Source: Membranihabitans marinus (lineage in GTDB: Bacteria > Bacteroidota > Bacteroidia > Chitinophagales > Saprospiraceae). Taken from it: a DNA stretch of 64,000 bases. The translations under genes and the position numbers were made by a program. The notes under the pieces are model-generated. The model searched no databases, was not told the origin of the DNA, and was given only the letters and a program-made list of their open reading frames with translations. Positions 19,403 to 28,827 of this stretch are shown here, piece by piece; position 1 is the first letter of the stretch, and every line of letters starts with the position of its first letter. The stretch covers positions 1-64,000 of the forward strand of contig NZ_JAJQYA010000010.1 of the NCBI RefSeq assembly GCF_021729155.1, in the 5' to 3' direction.

Positions 19403-21301
19403 ATGACAAAAATGAAAATTAAACTTCAACTTATACTTTTAGTAATACTCGGAATGCAGAGTTGTCAATCTTTTCTCGACATCGTTCCCGATAATATTGC
19501 CACTTTGGATTTTGCTTTTAGAGATAGAATTAGGGCGGAGCAATATTTATTCACTTGTTATTCTTATTTACCTCAAAATTTGACAGCTGGTGATCCTGGG
19601 TTATTAGCTGGTGATGCAATTTATTCTAATCCCACCCGGAGTGGCAACTTTCCCAATGTAGGATTTGATCTTATGTATCGGGGTAATAATGTCAACAGTC
19701 CATATTTGAATTATTGGGATGGAAGCAGTGGAGCGAAAAATTTATGGCAGGGCATTCGCGATTGTAATATATTCTTAGAAAATATTCATTCTGTAAATGA
19801 AATGGATAGTTTTGAAAAGAATAGATGGGCAGCAGAAAGTAAGTTTCTAAAAGCTTATTACCATTTTTACTTAATGAGAATGTATGGGCCGATCCCTATT
19901 GTTCGCGAAAATTTGCCAATCTCAGCTACTCCTGAAGAGGTAGCAGTATATCGAGAGCCAATTGATGATTTGGTGGCTTACATGGTTGAGTTGATCGACG
20001 AAGCCGTTGAGGATTTACCTTTGATTATCGACAATCAGGTTTCCGAATTAGGTAGAATTACAAAACCCATTGCATTGGCGATGAAAGCTAAGATCTTGGT
20101 TACGGCAGCTAGTCCAATGTTTAATGGAAATCAAAATTATCAGAATCTAGTAGATTCCCGAAATGTTCCATTGTTTAATCAAACTTATAGTGATGCCAAA
20201 TGGGAATTAGCCCTAGCTGCCTGCGAAGAGGCCATTACGGTGAGCCATCAGGCTGGACATACGATGTATAAAAAGGAAAATATATCATTGAATGTTTCAG
20301 ATTCTACCAAGCATGTGTTGATGACTAGTCAGATCGTGGCAGACAAGTGGAACAATGAAATATTATGGGCTTCTGCTCGATATAATACTTCTAATATTGA
20401 AAAATTTACCCTTCCACCTTTAACATCGGACCACAGATTATTTTCTGGAGGAGGTACTTGGGCGCCAACTCTTAAAATGGTAGAAATGTATTATACTAGC
20501 CATGGTGTACCGATCAATGAGGATGTGGAATATGATTATGAGAATAGATATAGTTTGACCACCGTCAGTGATAGCGCTCGTTATTATTTGCAACCAGGTG
20601 CTCGAACAGCAATATTACATACCGAACGCGAACCTAGATTTTATGGATCCATTGGTGTAGATGGGGGATGGGTTTTTGGACTTGGACGCAACGACGAAAA
20701 TGCACAGTGGCCAATTAATTCTAAATTGGGCGAATTGTCGGGAAGACAAGGAATAGAGCGATATAGTCCAACTTCTTTTTATTTGAAGAAGTTGTATAGC
20801 TATCGATCGACCTTTAGTGGAGAATCATACATTAATTTTAGATGGTCTATTCCTATTATTAGATTGGCAGATCTTTATTTATTATATGCTGAAGCGTTGA
20901 ATGAAACATTGGATGCGCCCAATGAGGATGTATACAAGTATGTGGATTTAATTAGGGAGCGAGCTGGCTTGGAAAGTGTGGCAGATTCTTGGACAAAATA
21001 TTCTGTATTTCCACAAAAATATCAGACCAAAGAGGGAATGAGAGACATTATTCACAGTGAAAGAAACATCGAATTGTCGTTTGAAGGACAACGATTCTGG
21101 GATATAAGAAGATGGAACAAAGCCGTTGATGAATTTTCCGAAGCTCCCCAAGGTTGGAATATCAATGGAGAAACTCCAGAAGAATTTTATCAAGTACGAA
21201 CATTGGAAATCGCACCATATTCTTTGAAAGACGTTCTGTGGCCTATTGCACAGTCAAATATTTCAGTTAATAACAATCTAATTCAAAATCCAGGATGGTA
21301 A
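19403..21301 (+). CDS. SusD/RagB-family surface glycan-binding lipoprotein 1
   Basis: The 632-residue protein has a lipobox (GMQSC, Cys near residue 22) and the SusD hallmarks: an N-terminal tetratricopeptide-like helical half (FLKAYYHFYLMRMYGPIPIV), RWSIPIIRLADLYLLYAEAL in the middle, ERNIELSFEGQRFWDIRRW, and the typical end WPIAQSNISVNNNLIQNPGW. It forms the extracellular lid of the SusC barrel encoded immediately upstream. At 632 residues it is longer than SusD (551), which suggests a larger loop for binding its ligand. Confidence 0.93.
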   Translation: MTKMKIKLQLILLVILGMQSCQSFLDIVPDNIATLDFAFRDRIRAEQYLFTCYSYLPQNLTAGDPGLLAGDAIYSNPTRSGNFPNVGFDLMYRGNNVNSPYLNYWDGSSGAKNLWQGIRDCNIFLENIHSVNEMDSFEKNRWAAESKFLKAYYHFYLMRMYGPIPIVRENLPISATPEEVAVYREPIDDLVAYMVELIDEAVEDLPLIIDNQVSELGRITKPIALAMKAKILVTAASPMFNGNQNYQNLVDSRNVPLFNQTYSDAKWELALAACEEAITVSHQAGHTMYKKENISLNVSDSTKHVLMTSQIVADKWNNEILWASARYNTSNIEKFTLPPLTSDHRLFSGGGTWAPTLKMVEMYYTSHGVPINEDVEYDYENRYSLTTVSDSARYYLQPGARTAILHTEREPRFYGSIGVDGGWVFGLGRNDENAQWPINSKLGELSGRQGIERYSPTSFYLKKLYSYRSTFSGESYINFRWSIPIIRLADLYLLYAEALNETLDAPNEDVYKYVDLIRERAGLESVADSWTKYSVFPQKYQTKEGMRDIIHSERNIELSFEGQRFWDIRRWNKAVDEFSEAPQGWNINGETPEEFYQVRTLEIAPYSLKDVLWPIAQSNISVNNNLIQNPGW

Positions 21302-21321
21302 ATTATAATAAATTTTTAAAG

Positions 21322-22497
21322 ATGAAATATATCATATATCTTTTGATGTTTAGTTTTTGTTGCTTTTTGTCTTGCGAAACAGAGGAAAGAGGACAATATG
21401 CCGTAGATAGTATTCCTCCTGGTAAAGTATCCAATGCCACGGTGGAAAATATCGAGGGCGGAGCTATCATAAACTACACTATACCCAATGACGATGATTT
21501 ACTCTATGTCAAAGCAGTTTATGAGCGTACCAGTGGAGAAATTGTAGAACAAAAATCTTCGTCTTATTCCAACAGTATTCAAATCGAAGGAATAGGAAAG
21601 TCTAGAGAAGTAAAAGTACAACTTATCGCAGGAGATCGAAGTCAGAATGAATCTGAACCCGTAGAAGTAATCGCTCAACCCTTAGATGCCGCTATATATA
21701 GTATTCTAGATTCGATGAAGATGGATAGTGATTTTGGAGGAATGAGGATTAGTTGGAAAAACCCAACCGAGGCAGAAATTGTAATCACCGTTTCAACCTT
21801 GGATGAACTTGGGGAATGGACAGATGTTGAGAGTTTTTATACCAAAGTACCCTCTAGTCAAGGAAGTGTACGTGGTTTTGAAAATGAGGAGAGACAATTT
21901 GGGATATCGATACGTGATAGATGGGGAAATGTAACTGATACTTTGGTTACCACACTAACTCCCTTATTTGAGGAGAGAATTGAACCTGAAAATGCTTTTA
22001 GAAGATGGAATCCACCTGGGATCGATTATTCCCACTATGCGGATGCGTATTCTATTGAAAAATTATTCGACGATAACCCCAAGACTTTTTACTTGGTTCT
22101 TGCACCTGGATTACCTTATTCATTTACTTTTGATATGGGGCAGACTGTAAAATTCAGTAGATTAAAACAAATTCAGCGAAATGTCAATGCCGGCTTTTTT
22201 TATTCCGCTCAAAATGTTGAAGCTTTTGAAATTTGGGGAGCTGAAAGTGCAGAAGGTTTGACCGACGATTTCAATTCAGGTTGGATTAAAATGGGTGAGT
22301 TTAATGTAGAAAAACCATCTGGTTTGCCTCTGGGGCAAAATACCGATGAGGATGTGGCAGTCGCTATTGGAGGCCATGAATTTAATGTCAATCCCGATGC
22401 ACCAAAGGTTCGGTATATTAGATATGTGATTGCCAAAAACTGGTCGAGTAGTAATATTAATGCTATTGCAGAATTGCAATTTTGGGGAAGTAAGTAA
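21322..22497 (+). CDS. Surface lipoprotein with DUF4959, DUF5126 and DUF5000-like (F5/8 type C) domains
   Basis: The start at 21322 gives a clean lipoprotein signal with lipobox FLSC. The upstream ATG at 21295, overlapping the susD stop, adds nine charged residues and looks wrong. The 391-residue product shows the order common in Bacteroidota PULs. Residues about 20-110 are DUF4959-like (IPPGKVSNATVENIEGGAII), then a fibronectin-like middle follows. Residues about 230-390 are discoidin-like (AYSIEKLFDDNPKTFYL; VRYIRYVIAKNW; AIAELQFWGSK). Such proteins are thought to be accessory glycan-binding proteins on the cell surface. It lies between SusD and another lipoprotein gene in the same operon. 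Confidence 0.85.
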   Translation: MKYIIYLLMFSFCCFLSCETEERGQYAVDSIPPGKVSNATVENIEGGAIINYTIPNDDDLLYVKAVYERTSGEIVEQKSSSYSNSIQIEGIGKSREVKVQLIAGDRSQNESEPVEVIAQPLDAAIYSILDSMKMDSDFGGMRISWKNPTEAEIVITVSTLDELGEWTDVESFYTKVPSSQGSVRGFENEERQFGISIRDRWGNVTDTLVTTLTPLFEERIEPENAFRRWNPPGIDYSHYADAYSIEKLFDDNPKTFYLVLAPGLPYSFTFDMGQTVKFSRLKQIQRNVNAGFFYSAQNVEAFEIWGAESAEGLTDDFNSGWIKMGEFNVEKPSGLPLGQNTDEDVAVAIGGHEFNVNPDAPKVRYIRYVIAKNWSSSNINAIAELQFWGSK

Positions 22498-22550
22498 TAT
22501 ATTAAATGTGAGAGTTAATAAGCTTTCAACAGTATAGTTAAAAAAGTATT

Positions 22551-23225
22551 ATGAAATATACATATATAATTTTATTAGCATTCTTGTATGTTTTTTCGTC
22601 TTGCGATGATATGAACTCCCTCCATGACATCTATTTAGAGGATGGAGAAAGAATTTATCTAGGGAAAGTGGATTCTGCTTATGTATTTCCGGGAAAGAAC
22701 CGGGTGAAATTACGTTATTGGCCGAGTGATCCACGTGCAACCAAAATGGTTGTATATTGGGCCGGTAGAAGTGATTCACTATTGGTAGATATTAATCCAG
22801 AGGAGGTCGGCGAATCTTCTGATGTGATCATTGAAAATTTGGAAGAATACGATCATTTCTTTGAAATTATTACCATGAACAATCAATTGAAAAATAAATC
22901 CATTCCCTATACTTTGTCGGGCAAGGTTTTTGGAGATGTATTTGCTCAAACCCTTTCTCAACGAACCATTCGCGAAGTGGTTTTAGATACGACTTCAGGT
23001 ATTTGGAGTATTGATTGGTTAGGTAAGGTAGAAAGAGGTATTGGAACGGATATATTGTATACCGATAAGACAGGCATGGAGATAAAGCAATTTGCTTCTA
23101 TGGATGAGTCTATAACGGTGCTTCAGGATAGTATAAGTGAGTTGAAATATCGAACCTTGTTTTTGCCTGCGGCAGATGCATTGGATACTTTTTATACTGA
23201 ATATGTAGCCTATCCTATACCCTAA
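22551..23225 (+). CDS. DUF4998-domain surface lipoprotein
   Basis: The protein has 224 residues. Its lipoprotein signal ends in the lipobox FSSC (Cys near residue 18). The remainder resembles DUF4998 (IYLGKVDSAYVFPGKNRVKL; ATKMVVYWAGRSDSLLV), a domain that regularly follows SusD in Bacteroidota PULs, usually directly after a DUF4959/DUF5000 protein as here. No catalytic motif is visible. A glycan-binding or scaffold role on the cell surface is likely but unproven. Confidence 0.8.
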   Translation: MKYTYIILLAFLYVFSSCDDMNSLHDIYLEDGERIYLGKVDSAYVFPGKNRVKLRYWPSDPRATKMVVYWAGRSDSLLVDINPEEVGESSDVIIENLEEYDHFFEIITMNNQLKNKSIPYTLSGKVFGDVFAQTLSQRTIREVVLDTTSGIWSIDWLGKVERGIGTDILYTDKTGMEIKQFASMDESITVLQDSISELKYRTLFLPAADALDTFYTEYVAYPIP

Positions 23226-23364
23226 TTTTTGGGAAATCCTACAAGGGTTTAAAAATTTTATTAATCTGGTAAGTAAGGACTTAGGGGCGAATTTTACCTA
23301 TGTAGTTAATCAATCGTTGACTTAGATTGGTAGTCATTTTGTTCAATATTTTATAATAAAAATA

Positions 23365-26178
23365 ATGCCATTAATGCAAAAATCGTGGTTTAATAAATGT
23401 TGTATTGTTATAAGTTTGATCATGTTGAATGTATTTTCAGTAAAAGCCCAAGAATGGCTTGATGCTGGATTTGAAAGTATTTCGAAAGGGAGTTTCAGTA
23501 ATTCAGGGCAGAATCTATATGTAAACTCTGAAGGGGAAATAAAGTCCATTCGCAGATATGATGTCAATGATGATGGTTTTATTGATTTAATGTTCAATAG
23601 TACTCACGATCAAGAGAATTATGAAGATGCCACATTATGGTCATTAGATGATCATGGAAATGTAGATATCACAGGACTGCCAGTGGAAGGAAGTCTTTCG
23701 GCTAGAAGTGCAGATTTAAACAAGGATGGATATCCCGATATTGTTTTCTGTCCCAATAAAAGTGGGATTCAACATCCCCGTCGTTTTTTGAAAATATATT
23801 GGGGTACTGCCAATGGATGGTCTTCCAACCTTTGCTTGGGTATGCTTCCGGTAAACGATGTATCTAGTGTGGAAATCGCTGATCTAAATGGTGACTCGTG
23901 GCCAGACTTACTAACTTTGAATTCAAATGCTTGGTTGCCCAATCAACCTTCTGGAAAAATACTGAGAGTGTATTGGGGAAGTGCTCATAGTTTTCAACTG
24001 AACTCTTATACCGATATCGGACTTGAGGGAGCTAGTGAGATTATATGCGAAGATTTTACCGGTGATGGGAAAGTAGATATCCTATATGCCAATCAGAATG
24101 GAGGACTGGATTGGATTAGTGGTCAGGAAGTCCAAAAAAATATAGTGCAACAACCGAAAATATTAGACCAACCTAATAATCAAAAGATAAAGTCAACTAA
24201 TAATATTTATTCATCGCTTAATTCCTTGAAGCAAGGAAAAGAGATGAAACTGTACGCTTTGTCAGATTCAGATGAAGTGGTAGAAGTTTCTTACTCTGTT
24301 GATCAAGAATGGAAAACACAGAATGTAGTAGAGAATATGGTTGGCACGGATTTATCCGTGGATGATTTAGACGGTGATGGTCATGTGGACTTTGTCCTTA
24401 GTAATTTTGAAATTAAAAAAGCTGCAGGTGGAGAGGTGGTAGGTGGTAGTTCAGAAATGAATAATGATATTACTATTATCTGGGGTGGTAAGAAGGGAGG
24501 ACGGTCAGATTCTCCAACCATTATCACATTAGCCAATGCCATAAGTTCTAGCGTTGGAGATCTCAATGGTGATGGAAAATTAGATATTGCAGTAGCGGTA
24601 TATCAAGGAGAAAAAAGATATGATGCTTCATCTAAAATATATTTTGGAAAGGGCAATAGAAAATTTGTTGATTCTGGCTATGACATTCCTACCAGAGGAG
24701 CTAATACGGTCTGTATCATTGAAGATAGTGAGTGGAATACTGCTGTATTTAGCAATAGTATGGGAGGGAATCTTTATGAAACAGTACCACTCTACCTATA
24801 TTTGGGAACAAGTACTGGTTTTTCTGAAAACAACTTATATAAAATTCCTTTTACCAGTGGATATGAAAGTACAGCTGCTGATGTAAATGAGGATGGCTAT
24901 GTCGATATATTGGCTATCAACTCTATGCATGGAGGTGGTTTTAATGATAAATTCGGAGGGATTAACATCTTTACAGGAAGTAAAAACGGTTTTGATTTTT
25001 CAGGGGATAGGCAAGTATTGCGAGAATTGAATGCCGCTACTAGTAATGTGGCTGACTTAAATAAAGATGGCTACTTAGATATTATTGTTGGATTGTTTGA
25101 TCAAAAGAAGGGAGTAGCAACAGAATTGGTGATTCACTATGGAAGTGCCCAAGGTTATACATTGAAAAATCGTCAATCGATTATCTCTCCGGGTAGATCA
25201 TCAAGTCCGATGGTCGCTGATTTTGACAAAGATGGTTGGTTGGATATAGTAGTAAGTTCGTATTCTAAGAGTACAGTCAGAATATTTAAAGGTTCGGAAA
25301 ATGGTTTTAGCGAATCAGCTCAGGAAACTTTCCCAATGTATTCTGTTATAGATTTGGAAGTAGCGGATTTAAATGCCGATGGTTATTTAGATATAATTGC
25401 TTGTCATTACAAGGATCATATCAATGGACATCACGATTTGGGGATGACTATTATGTGGGGGAGTCAGAACGGATTTCAAAATTGGAATTCACAATGGTTG
25501 CCCAGTTATACACCTTTAGGGCCAGTGGTTGCCGATTTTGATGGAGATGGTTATTTGGATTTATTCGCTCCTGCATATCACGGCGATATTTCAAGAGAGA
25601 GCCTACCTATGTACTTGTATTGGGGTAGCAAGGATGGATTTTCAGTAGATAATAAAACCATACTTGTGGGAGATTCTGGGACGGATGCTATGGCGGCTGA
25701 TTTTGATAAGGATGGACGGTTAGATTTGGCGGTAGCACATCACACAATACATGGTTCACATGCCAAAGCTAAGTCGAAAGTATATTACAACGACGGGAAT
25801 CGATTCCAATCCGATCAAATGAGAACTACAGAATTATCTACTCCAGGCGTACATTGGATGTGGAATAAGGATATGGGGAATATATATGATCGATCATGGA
25901 CGGAATTCTATACTTCACAGATATTTAATTGGAATACTTCCAAGTCCTTTATGGATATAAATTGGGAGGCAATGCTGCCTTCTGGGGCAAGATTAGAACT
26001 ATATTTCAGATCTTCTTCAAATGAAGAGCAGCTCAAAAAATCAGAATGGAATCCGGTTTCAAATCATTCAATTCCCATTTCAACCAAAGATCGTTGTTTT
26101 CAATATAAGGTGTTCTTTATATCGCCGAATGGTGATGCCTATCCTATGTTAAAATCTGTTCAATTAGCTTTAAAGTAA
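23365..26178 (+). CDS. Secreted FG-GAP/VCBS repeat beta-propeller protein
   Basis: The protein has 937 residues; a signal peptide covers about residues 1-28 (cleavage near VKAQ). About a dozen calcium-loop motifs of the form D-x-N-x-D-G-x-x-D are spread through it (DVNDDGFIDLMF, DLNKDGYPDIVF, DLDGDGHVDFVL, DLNGDGKLDIAV, DFDKDGWLDIVV, DFDKDGRLDLAV and others). This is typical of FG-GAP/integrin-like propellers, here probably two of them. The last ~110 residues form a different, beta-rich tail. No enzyme motif is seen. Its position in the SusCD operon suggests binding of glycan or glycoprotein at the surface. It has no T9SS domain and no lipobox. Confidence 0.85.
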   Translation: MPLMQKSWFNKCCIVISLIMLNVFSVKAQEWLDAGFESISKGSFSNSGQNLYVNSEGEIKSIRRYDVNDDGFIDLMFNSTHDQENYEDATLWSLDDHGNVDITGLPVEGSLSARSADLNKDGYPDIVFCPNKSGIQHPRRFLKIYWGTANGWSSNLCLGMLPVNDVSSVEIADLNGDSWPDLLTLNSNAWLPNQPSGKILRVYWGSAHSFQLNSYTDIGLEGASEIICEDFTGDGKVDILYANQNGGLDWISGQEVQKNIVQQPKILDQPNNQKIKSTNNIYSSLNSLKQGKEMKLYALSDSDEVVEVSYSVDQEWKTQNVVENMVGTDLSVDDLDGDGHVDFVLSNFEIKKAAGGEVVGGSSEMNNDITIIWGGKKGGRSDSPTIITLANAISSSVGDLNGDGKLDIAVAVYQGEKRYDASSKIYFGKGNRKFVDSGYDIPTRGANTVCIIEDSEWNTAVFSNSMGGNLYETVPLYLYLGTSTGFSENNLYKIPFTSGYESTAADVNEDGYVDILAINSMHGGGFNDKFGGINIFTGSKNGFDFSGDRQVLRELNAATSNVADLNKDGYLDIIVGLFDQKKGVATELVIHYGSAQGYTLKNRQSIISPGRSSSPMVADFDKDGWLDIVVSSYSKSTVRIFKGSENGFSESAQETFPMYSVIDLEVADLNADGYLDIIACHYKDHINGHHDLGMTIMWGSQNGFQNWNSQWLPSYTPLGPVVADFDGDGYLDLFAPAYHGDISRESLPMYLYWGSKDGFSVDNKTILVGDSGTDAMAADFDKDGRLDLAVAHHTIHGSHAKAKSKVYYNDGNRFQSDQMRTTELSTPGVHWMWNKDMGNIYDRSWTEFYTSQIFNWNTSKSFMDINWEAMLPSGARLELYFRSSSNEEQLKKSEWNPVSNHSIPISTKDRCFQYKVFFISPNGDAYPMLKSVQLALK

Positions 26179-26305
26179 GGTTTTATTTTATGTGTATGTA
26201 TAGGAGAATTTTATACTAATTGGGGATATTCAGAATTTAACGTATAAAGTAGAGGTTGCATTCACTTATAATAATAGACTTTTTTCGAAAAATTAATCTA
26301 AGAAA

Positions 26306-27604
26306 ATGAAAGATATAAAAAATATTACATCGATAGCGAGAAGAAATTTTTGTTCTAAATCTGGAAAAATTCTTTTGGGATCATCTTTAATTCCATTGAG
26401 TTCAACTTGGTTAATGGCGCAAGGCTGTTCCAAAGAAGCGGTGAAAGAAGTCGTCGTAGAAGACATTCCTAAGCCTATCATCTTAGATAAAGAAATAGTC
26501 TATATAGATCAACCATCGGGATATCGATCTATTCCCAATGATTCTAATTTTAGAAATGTTCACAATTTGCCCGGTTTGCCGAGTACCATAAAAGTGGACT
26601 ATCCTTGGGAGAAAGAGCGTTTGATTGGTAATAACCAAGGCTATATTACCAGCAATGTATTTGTTGATCCCAACAATGAATATATCTTACAGTTGATGTT
26701 GTCTACACCGGGAACACCAGATACTTCTACCGGCTCTCCTCAGTATAAGACTCGATATAGAGTGTCCACCGATGGTGGAGCTACTTTTTCAGAAGTAAAG
26801 TTATTGCAAATAGAAGGGTATACCAAAGACAATCCTATTAAGGGGGTAGAGATTGGTAGAAATGGGTACAATGTCAATTTTACTACACCGATTATTCAAG
26901 CTAAAAGTGGAAAAATTGTCATTCCAATTAACTTACATCCTTGGGATGATGTCAATAAAAAGATTTATAATCCAGCCAATGCCTATATATTTCAAGATGC
27001 AGGAGCTATTATAGGAACATGGAATTCTACAAGTAAGAGCTTTACTTGGGAGTTTGGTGAATGGTTGAGAATTGACCACAATGTTTCTACTAGGGGATTA
27101 TCAGAGCCCTCTATCGTCGAATTGAAGGATGGTAGATTTGCTATGACGGCTCGAGGCTCGAATCTGAACCGACCAGATTTGCCTGGTTATACTTGGGTTT
27201 CTTTTTCTTCCGATCACTGTATGACTTGGTCAGTCCCAGTACCCTTGACTTATTCTACGGGAGAAAACTTCTTTGTACCCGCTTCTTGTTCTACTATTTT
27301 TCGATCTCGAATTAATGGTCGTTTATATTGGATTGGTAATTTGGTGAACAGTAATCCAGAGAGTAATTACCCGCGATTTCCATTGGTCATTGGTGAAGTT
27401 AATGAGAAAAATTTTGGGTTGATTAAAGAAACGGTATTACAGATCGATACTCGAAATCCGGACAAAGAGGGTGAAAAAATGCAATTGTCCAATTTTAAGA
27501 TTTTGGAGCATAACCAAAGAAATGAAATTATCGTCGTGGTTACTCGATTGGAATTGTCTAAAGCAGCCAAGGCACCTTGTTGGTATCAAATTCAATTGAC
27601 ATAA
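26306..27604 (+). CDS. Sialidase-fold (BNR) protein, family B, copy 1, Tat-type signal
   Basis: The 432-residue protein has a twin-arginine-like N-terminus (IARRNFCSKSGK) and a possible lipobox (MAQGC). The propeller has only two recognisable Asp boxes (STDGGATFSEV, SSDHCMTWSVP). Typical sialidase-superfamily segments are present: RGLSEPSIVELKDGRFAM, with the Glu and Arg expected near the active site, and FVPASCSTIFRS. It is clearly paralogous to 41658-42932 (shared SGSPQYK, NLHPWDDVN/NLHPWDEVN, GENFF.PASCST). It closes the first SusC operon and is followed by a terminator. Hydrolysis of sialic acid or a related sugar is plausible, but the family could also be a lyase or a binding protein. 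Confidence 0.8.
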   Translation: MKDIKNITSIARRNFCSKSGKILLGSSLIPLSSTWLMAQGCSKEAVKEVVVEDIPKPIILDKEIVYIDQPSGYRSIPNDSNFRNVHNLPGLPSTIKVDYPWEKERLIGNNQGYITSNVFVDPNNEYILQLMLSTPGTPDTSTGSPQYKTRYRVSTDGGATFSEVKLLQIEGYTKDNPIKGVEIGRNGYNVNFTTPIIQAKSGKIVIPINLHPWDDVNKKIYNPANAYIFQDAGAIIGTWNSTSKSFTWEFGEWLRIDHNVSTRGLSEPSIVELKDGRFAMTARGSNLNRPDLPGYTWVSFSSDHCMTWSVPVPLTYSTGENFFVPASCSTIFRSRINGRLYWIGNLVNSNPESNYPRFPLVIGEVNEKNFGLIKETVLQIDTRNPDKEGEKMQLSNFKILEHNQRNEIIVVVTRLELSKAAKAPCWYQIQLT

Positions 27605-27627
27605 AAATAAACATTGTAATAGGGAAG

Positions 27628-27652
27628 GCAGGATGTAGAATCTACATCCTGC
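27628..27652. terminator. Bidirectional hairpin terminator between convergent genes
   Basis: GCAGGATGTAGA and its exact reverse complement TCTACATCCTGC are separated by a single A (25 bases). The practical fold is a 10-bp stem with a 5-base loop. AT-rich sequence follows but there is no long T-run. It separates the sialidase-fold gene from the converging FadR paralog 3. Confidence 0.7.
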
Positions 27653-27727
27653 AATTATATTATGCTGTGAAATTTTTAGATTTACTAGCTGGTTAGTGTA
27701 GTAAACAATATAGAATTCAAGAAAAAC

Positions 27728-28411
27728 TTAGACCGTCATTTTAAAATAAGGCTTTAAGTGTTTTTTCATGGCTAGTCTAAAATCTTCTACAGAGCCCGAT
27801 TTTAAAGCTTTGACAATGCCGTCATGGTAAATGTGATCGGGAGTATGAATTTTATGTTTCTTTTTGTTATTGAAAGTATGGTTAAAGATAGGTTGTAGGA
27901 GAATTTGAAACCGTTTAAATGTTTCATTGCCCGTCATGTCATAGAGTTTGGTGTGAAATTTTATTTCTTCTTCGATAGTAGGCTCGTTTAGGCTGGCTTG
28001 TTTTTTAACGATGGCCTCCAGTTCTTCAATGTCTTTCTCGGTCTTTCGAGCAAATAGAAATTCGGCCATGCCCATTTCCAAAATTAATCTCAATTCGAAA
28101 ATATCTTCTAAGGTGTCTTGTCCAAGAATAAAAGGGTTCATTACTCTTTCTAGGCCACCGAGGATGTCGGGGCGAGCCATAATCATTCCCCTCCTGGTGC
28201 GCGATTCGATAATGCCTAACATACGCAGTCTACTCAAGGCCTCGCGAACCACATTGCGACTTACATTCAGTTTTTCTGCAATTTCAATTTCTCCAGGTAA
28301 AGAGTCCCCAGGTTTAAAAGCATTTTTTAAAAAGTAGGCGCGCAGCTTATTTTCTACCCGATCTGTCATTGAGATGTTTCCTAGAGGGACGAGGTTTTGT
28401 TTATCATTCAT
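27728..28411 (-). CDS. FadR/GntR-family repressor, paralog 3
   Basis: The product has 227 residues and the same layout as the other two copies: winged helix at about 12-80 (IEIAEKLNVSRNVVREALSR, GIIESRTRRGMIMARP) and an FCD sensor with His in KFHTKLYDMTGN, IFNHTF and MKKHLKPYF. It begins MNDKQNLVPL, so it is the most diverged of the three at the N-terminus. The recognition helix residues are the same in all three. It is divergent from the second SusC operon, and its own promoter carries a 15/20 match to the shared operator, which suggests autoregulation. Confidence 0.92.
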   Translation of the reverse strand: MNDKQNLVPLGNISMTDRVENKLRAYFLKNAFKPGDSLPGEIEIAEKLNVSRNVVREALSRLRMLGIIESRTRRGMIMARPDILGGLERVMNPFILGQDTLEDIFELRLILEMGMAEFLFARKTEKDIEELEAIVKKQASLNEPTIEEEIKFHTKLYDMTGNETFKRFQILLQPIFNHTFNNKKKHKIHTPDHIYHDGIVKALKSGSVEDFRLAMKKHLKPYFKMTV

Positions 28412-28427
28412 AATTGATCCGAAATCT

Positions 28428-28447
28428 TTTTGTAAGTCAAATATAGT
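28428..28447 (-). promoter_or_regulatory. Diverged operator-promoter of FadR paralog 3
   Basis: The minus strand reads ACTATATTTGACTTACAAAA, 15 of 20 positions identical to the shared element, with the -7 box TATATTTG at 28438-28445. It is 17 to 36 bases upstream of the FadR 3 ATG, so binding would repress the gene's own transcription. Confidence 0.5.
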
Positions 28448-28617
28448 TAAATGCGATGTTTAATTTGTTAACATTTTGCAAATACGCACAGTATAAAAGT
28501 TTGCCTTCATGTATATATGCAAATTAAATCATGTGATTTCATTCCATAGTGGCATAAATGGAGGATTGAGGTTTTTTTTGAATTATTAATTTAATATTAA
28601 TTTAATATTTCAAAACA

Positions 28618-28640
28618 AATTGTATATTTGACCAACAAAT
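28618..28640 (+). promoter_or_regulatory. Operator-promoter of the second SusC operon (shared 20-base element)
   Basis: AATTGT (28618-28623) and ACAAAT (28635-28640) flank an 11-base spacer; TATATTTG (28623-28630) is the -7 box. The 20-base core equals that at 16004-16023 and 36888-36907. Just upstream is a duplicated TTAATTTAATAT stretch at about 28589-28609. The predicted leader to the ATG at 28828 is about 190 bases, like that of the first SusC gene. The rest of the gap from 28412 to 28827 shows no gene. Confidence 0.65.
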
Positions 28641-28827
28641 AAAATACAAGTCTAAAATAGGTTTAAAGTTGAGGTAGTGAGAATCTAACCTTATGGAAGA
28701 ATATTGGAATAGGTTGATGTGATAGGCATTAGAGCAAGCTGAATGATAATGACAGACGCTCAGTTAGAAAAATTGGTTTTTGACCAACTTGTCGATATTA
28801 TTAATAGGTAAATTAAAATGTAAAAGT

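Noticed and set aside
28589-28609. Tandem TTAATTTAATAT units upstream of SusC 2 as a CRISPR or iteron array
   Set aside because: There are only two short AT-rich units and no spacers; this is more likely promoter-flanking AT-rich sequence.
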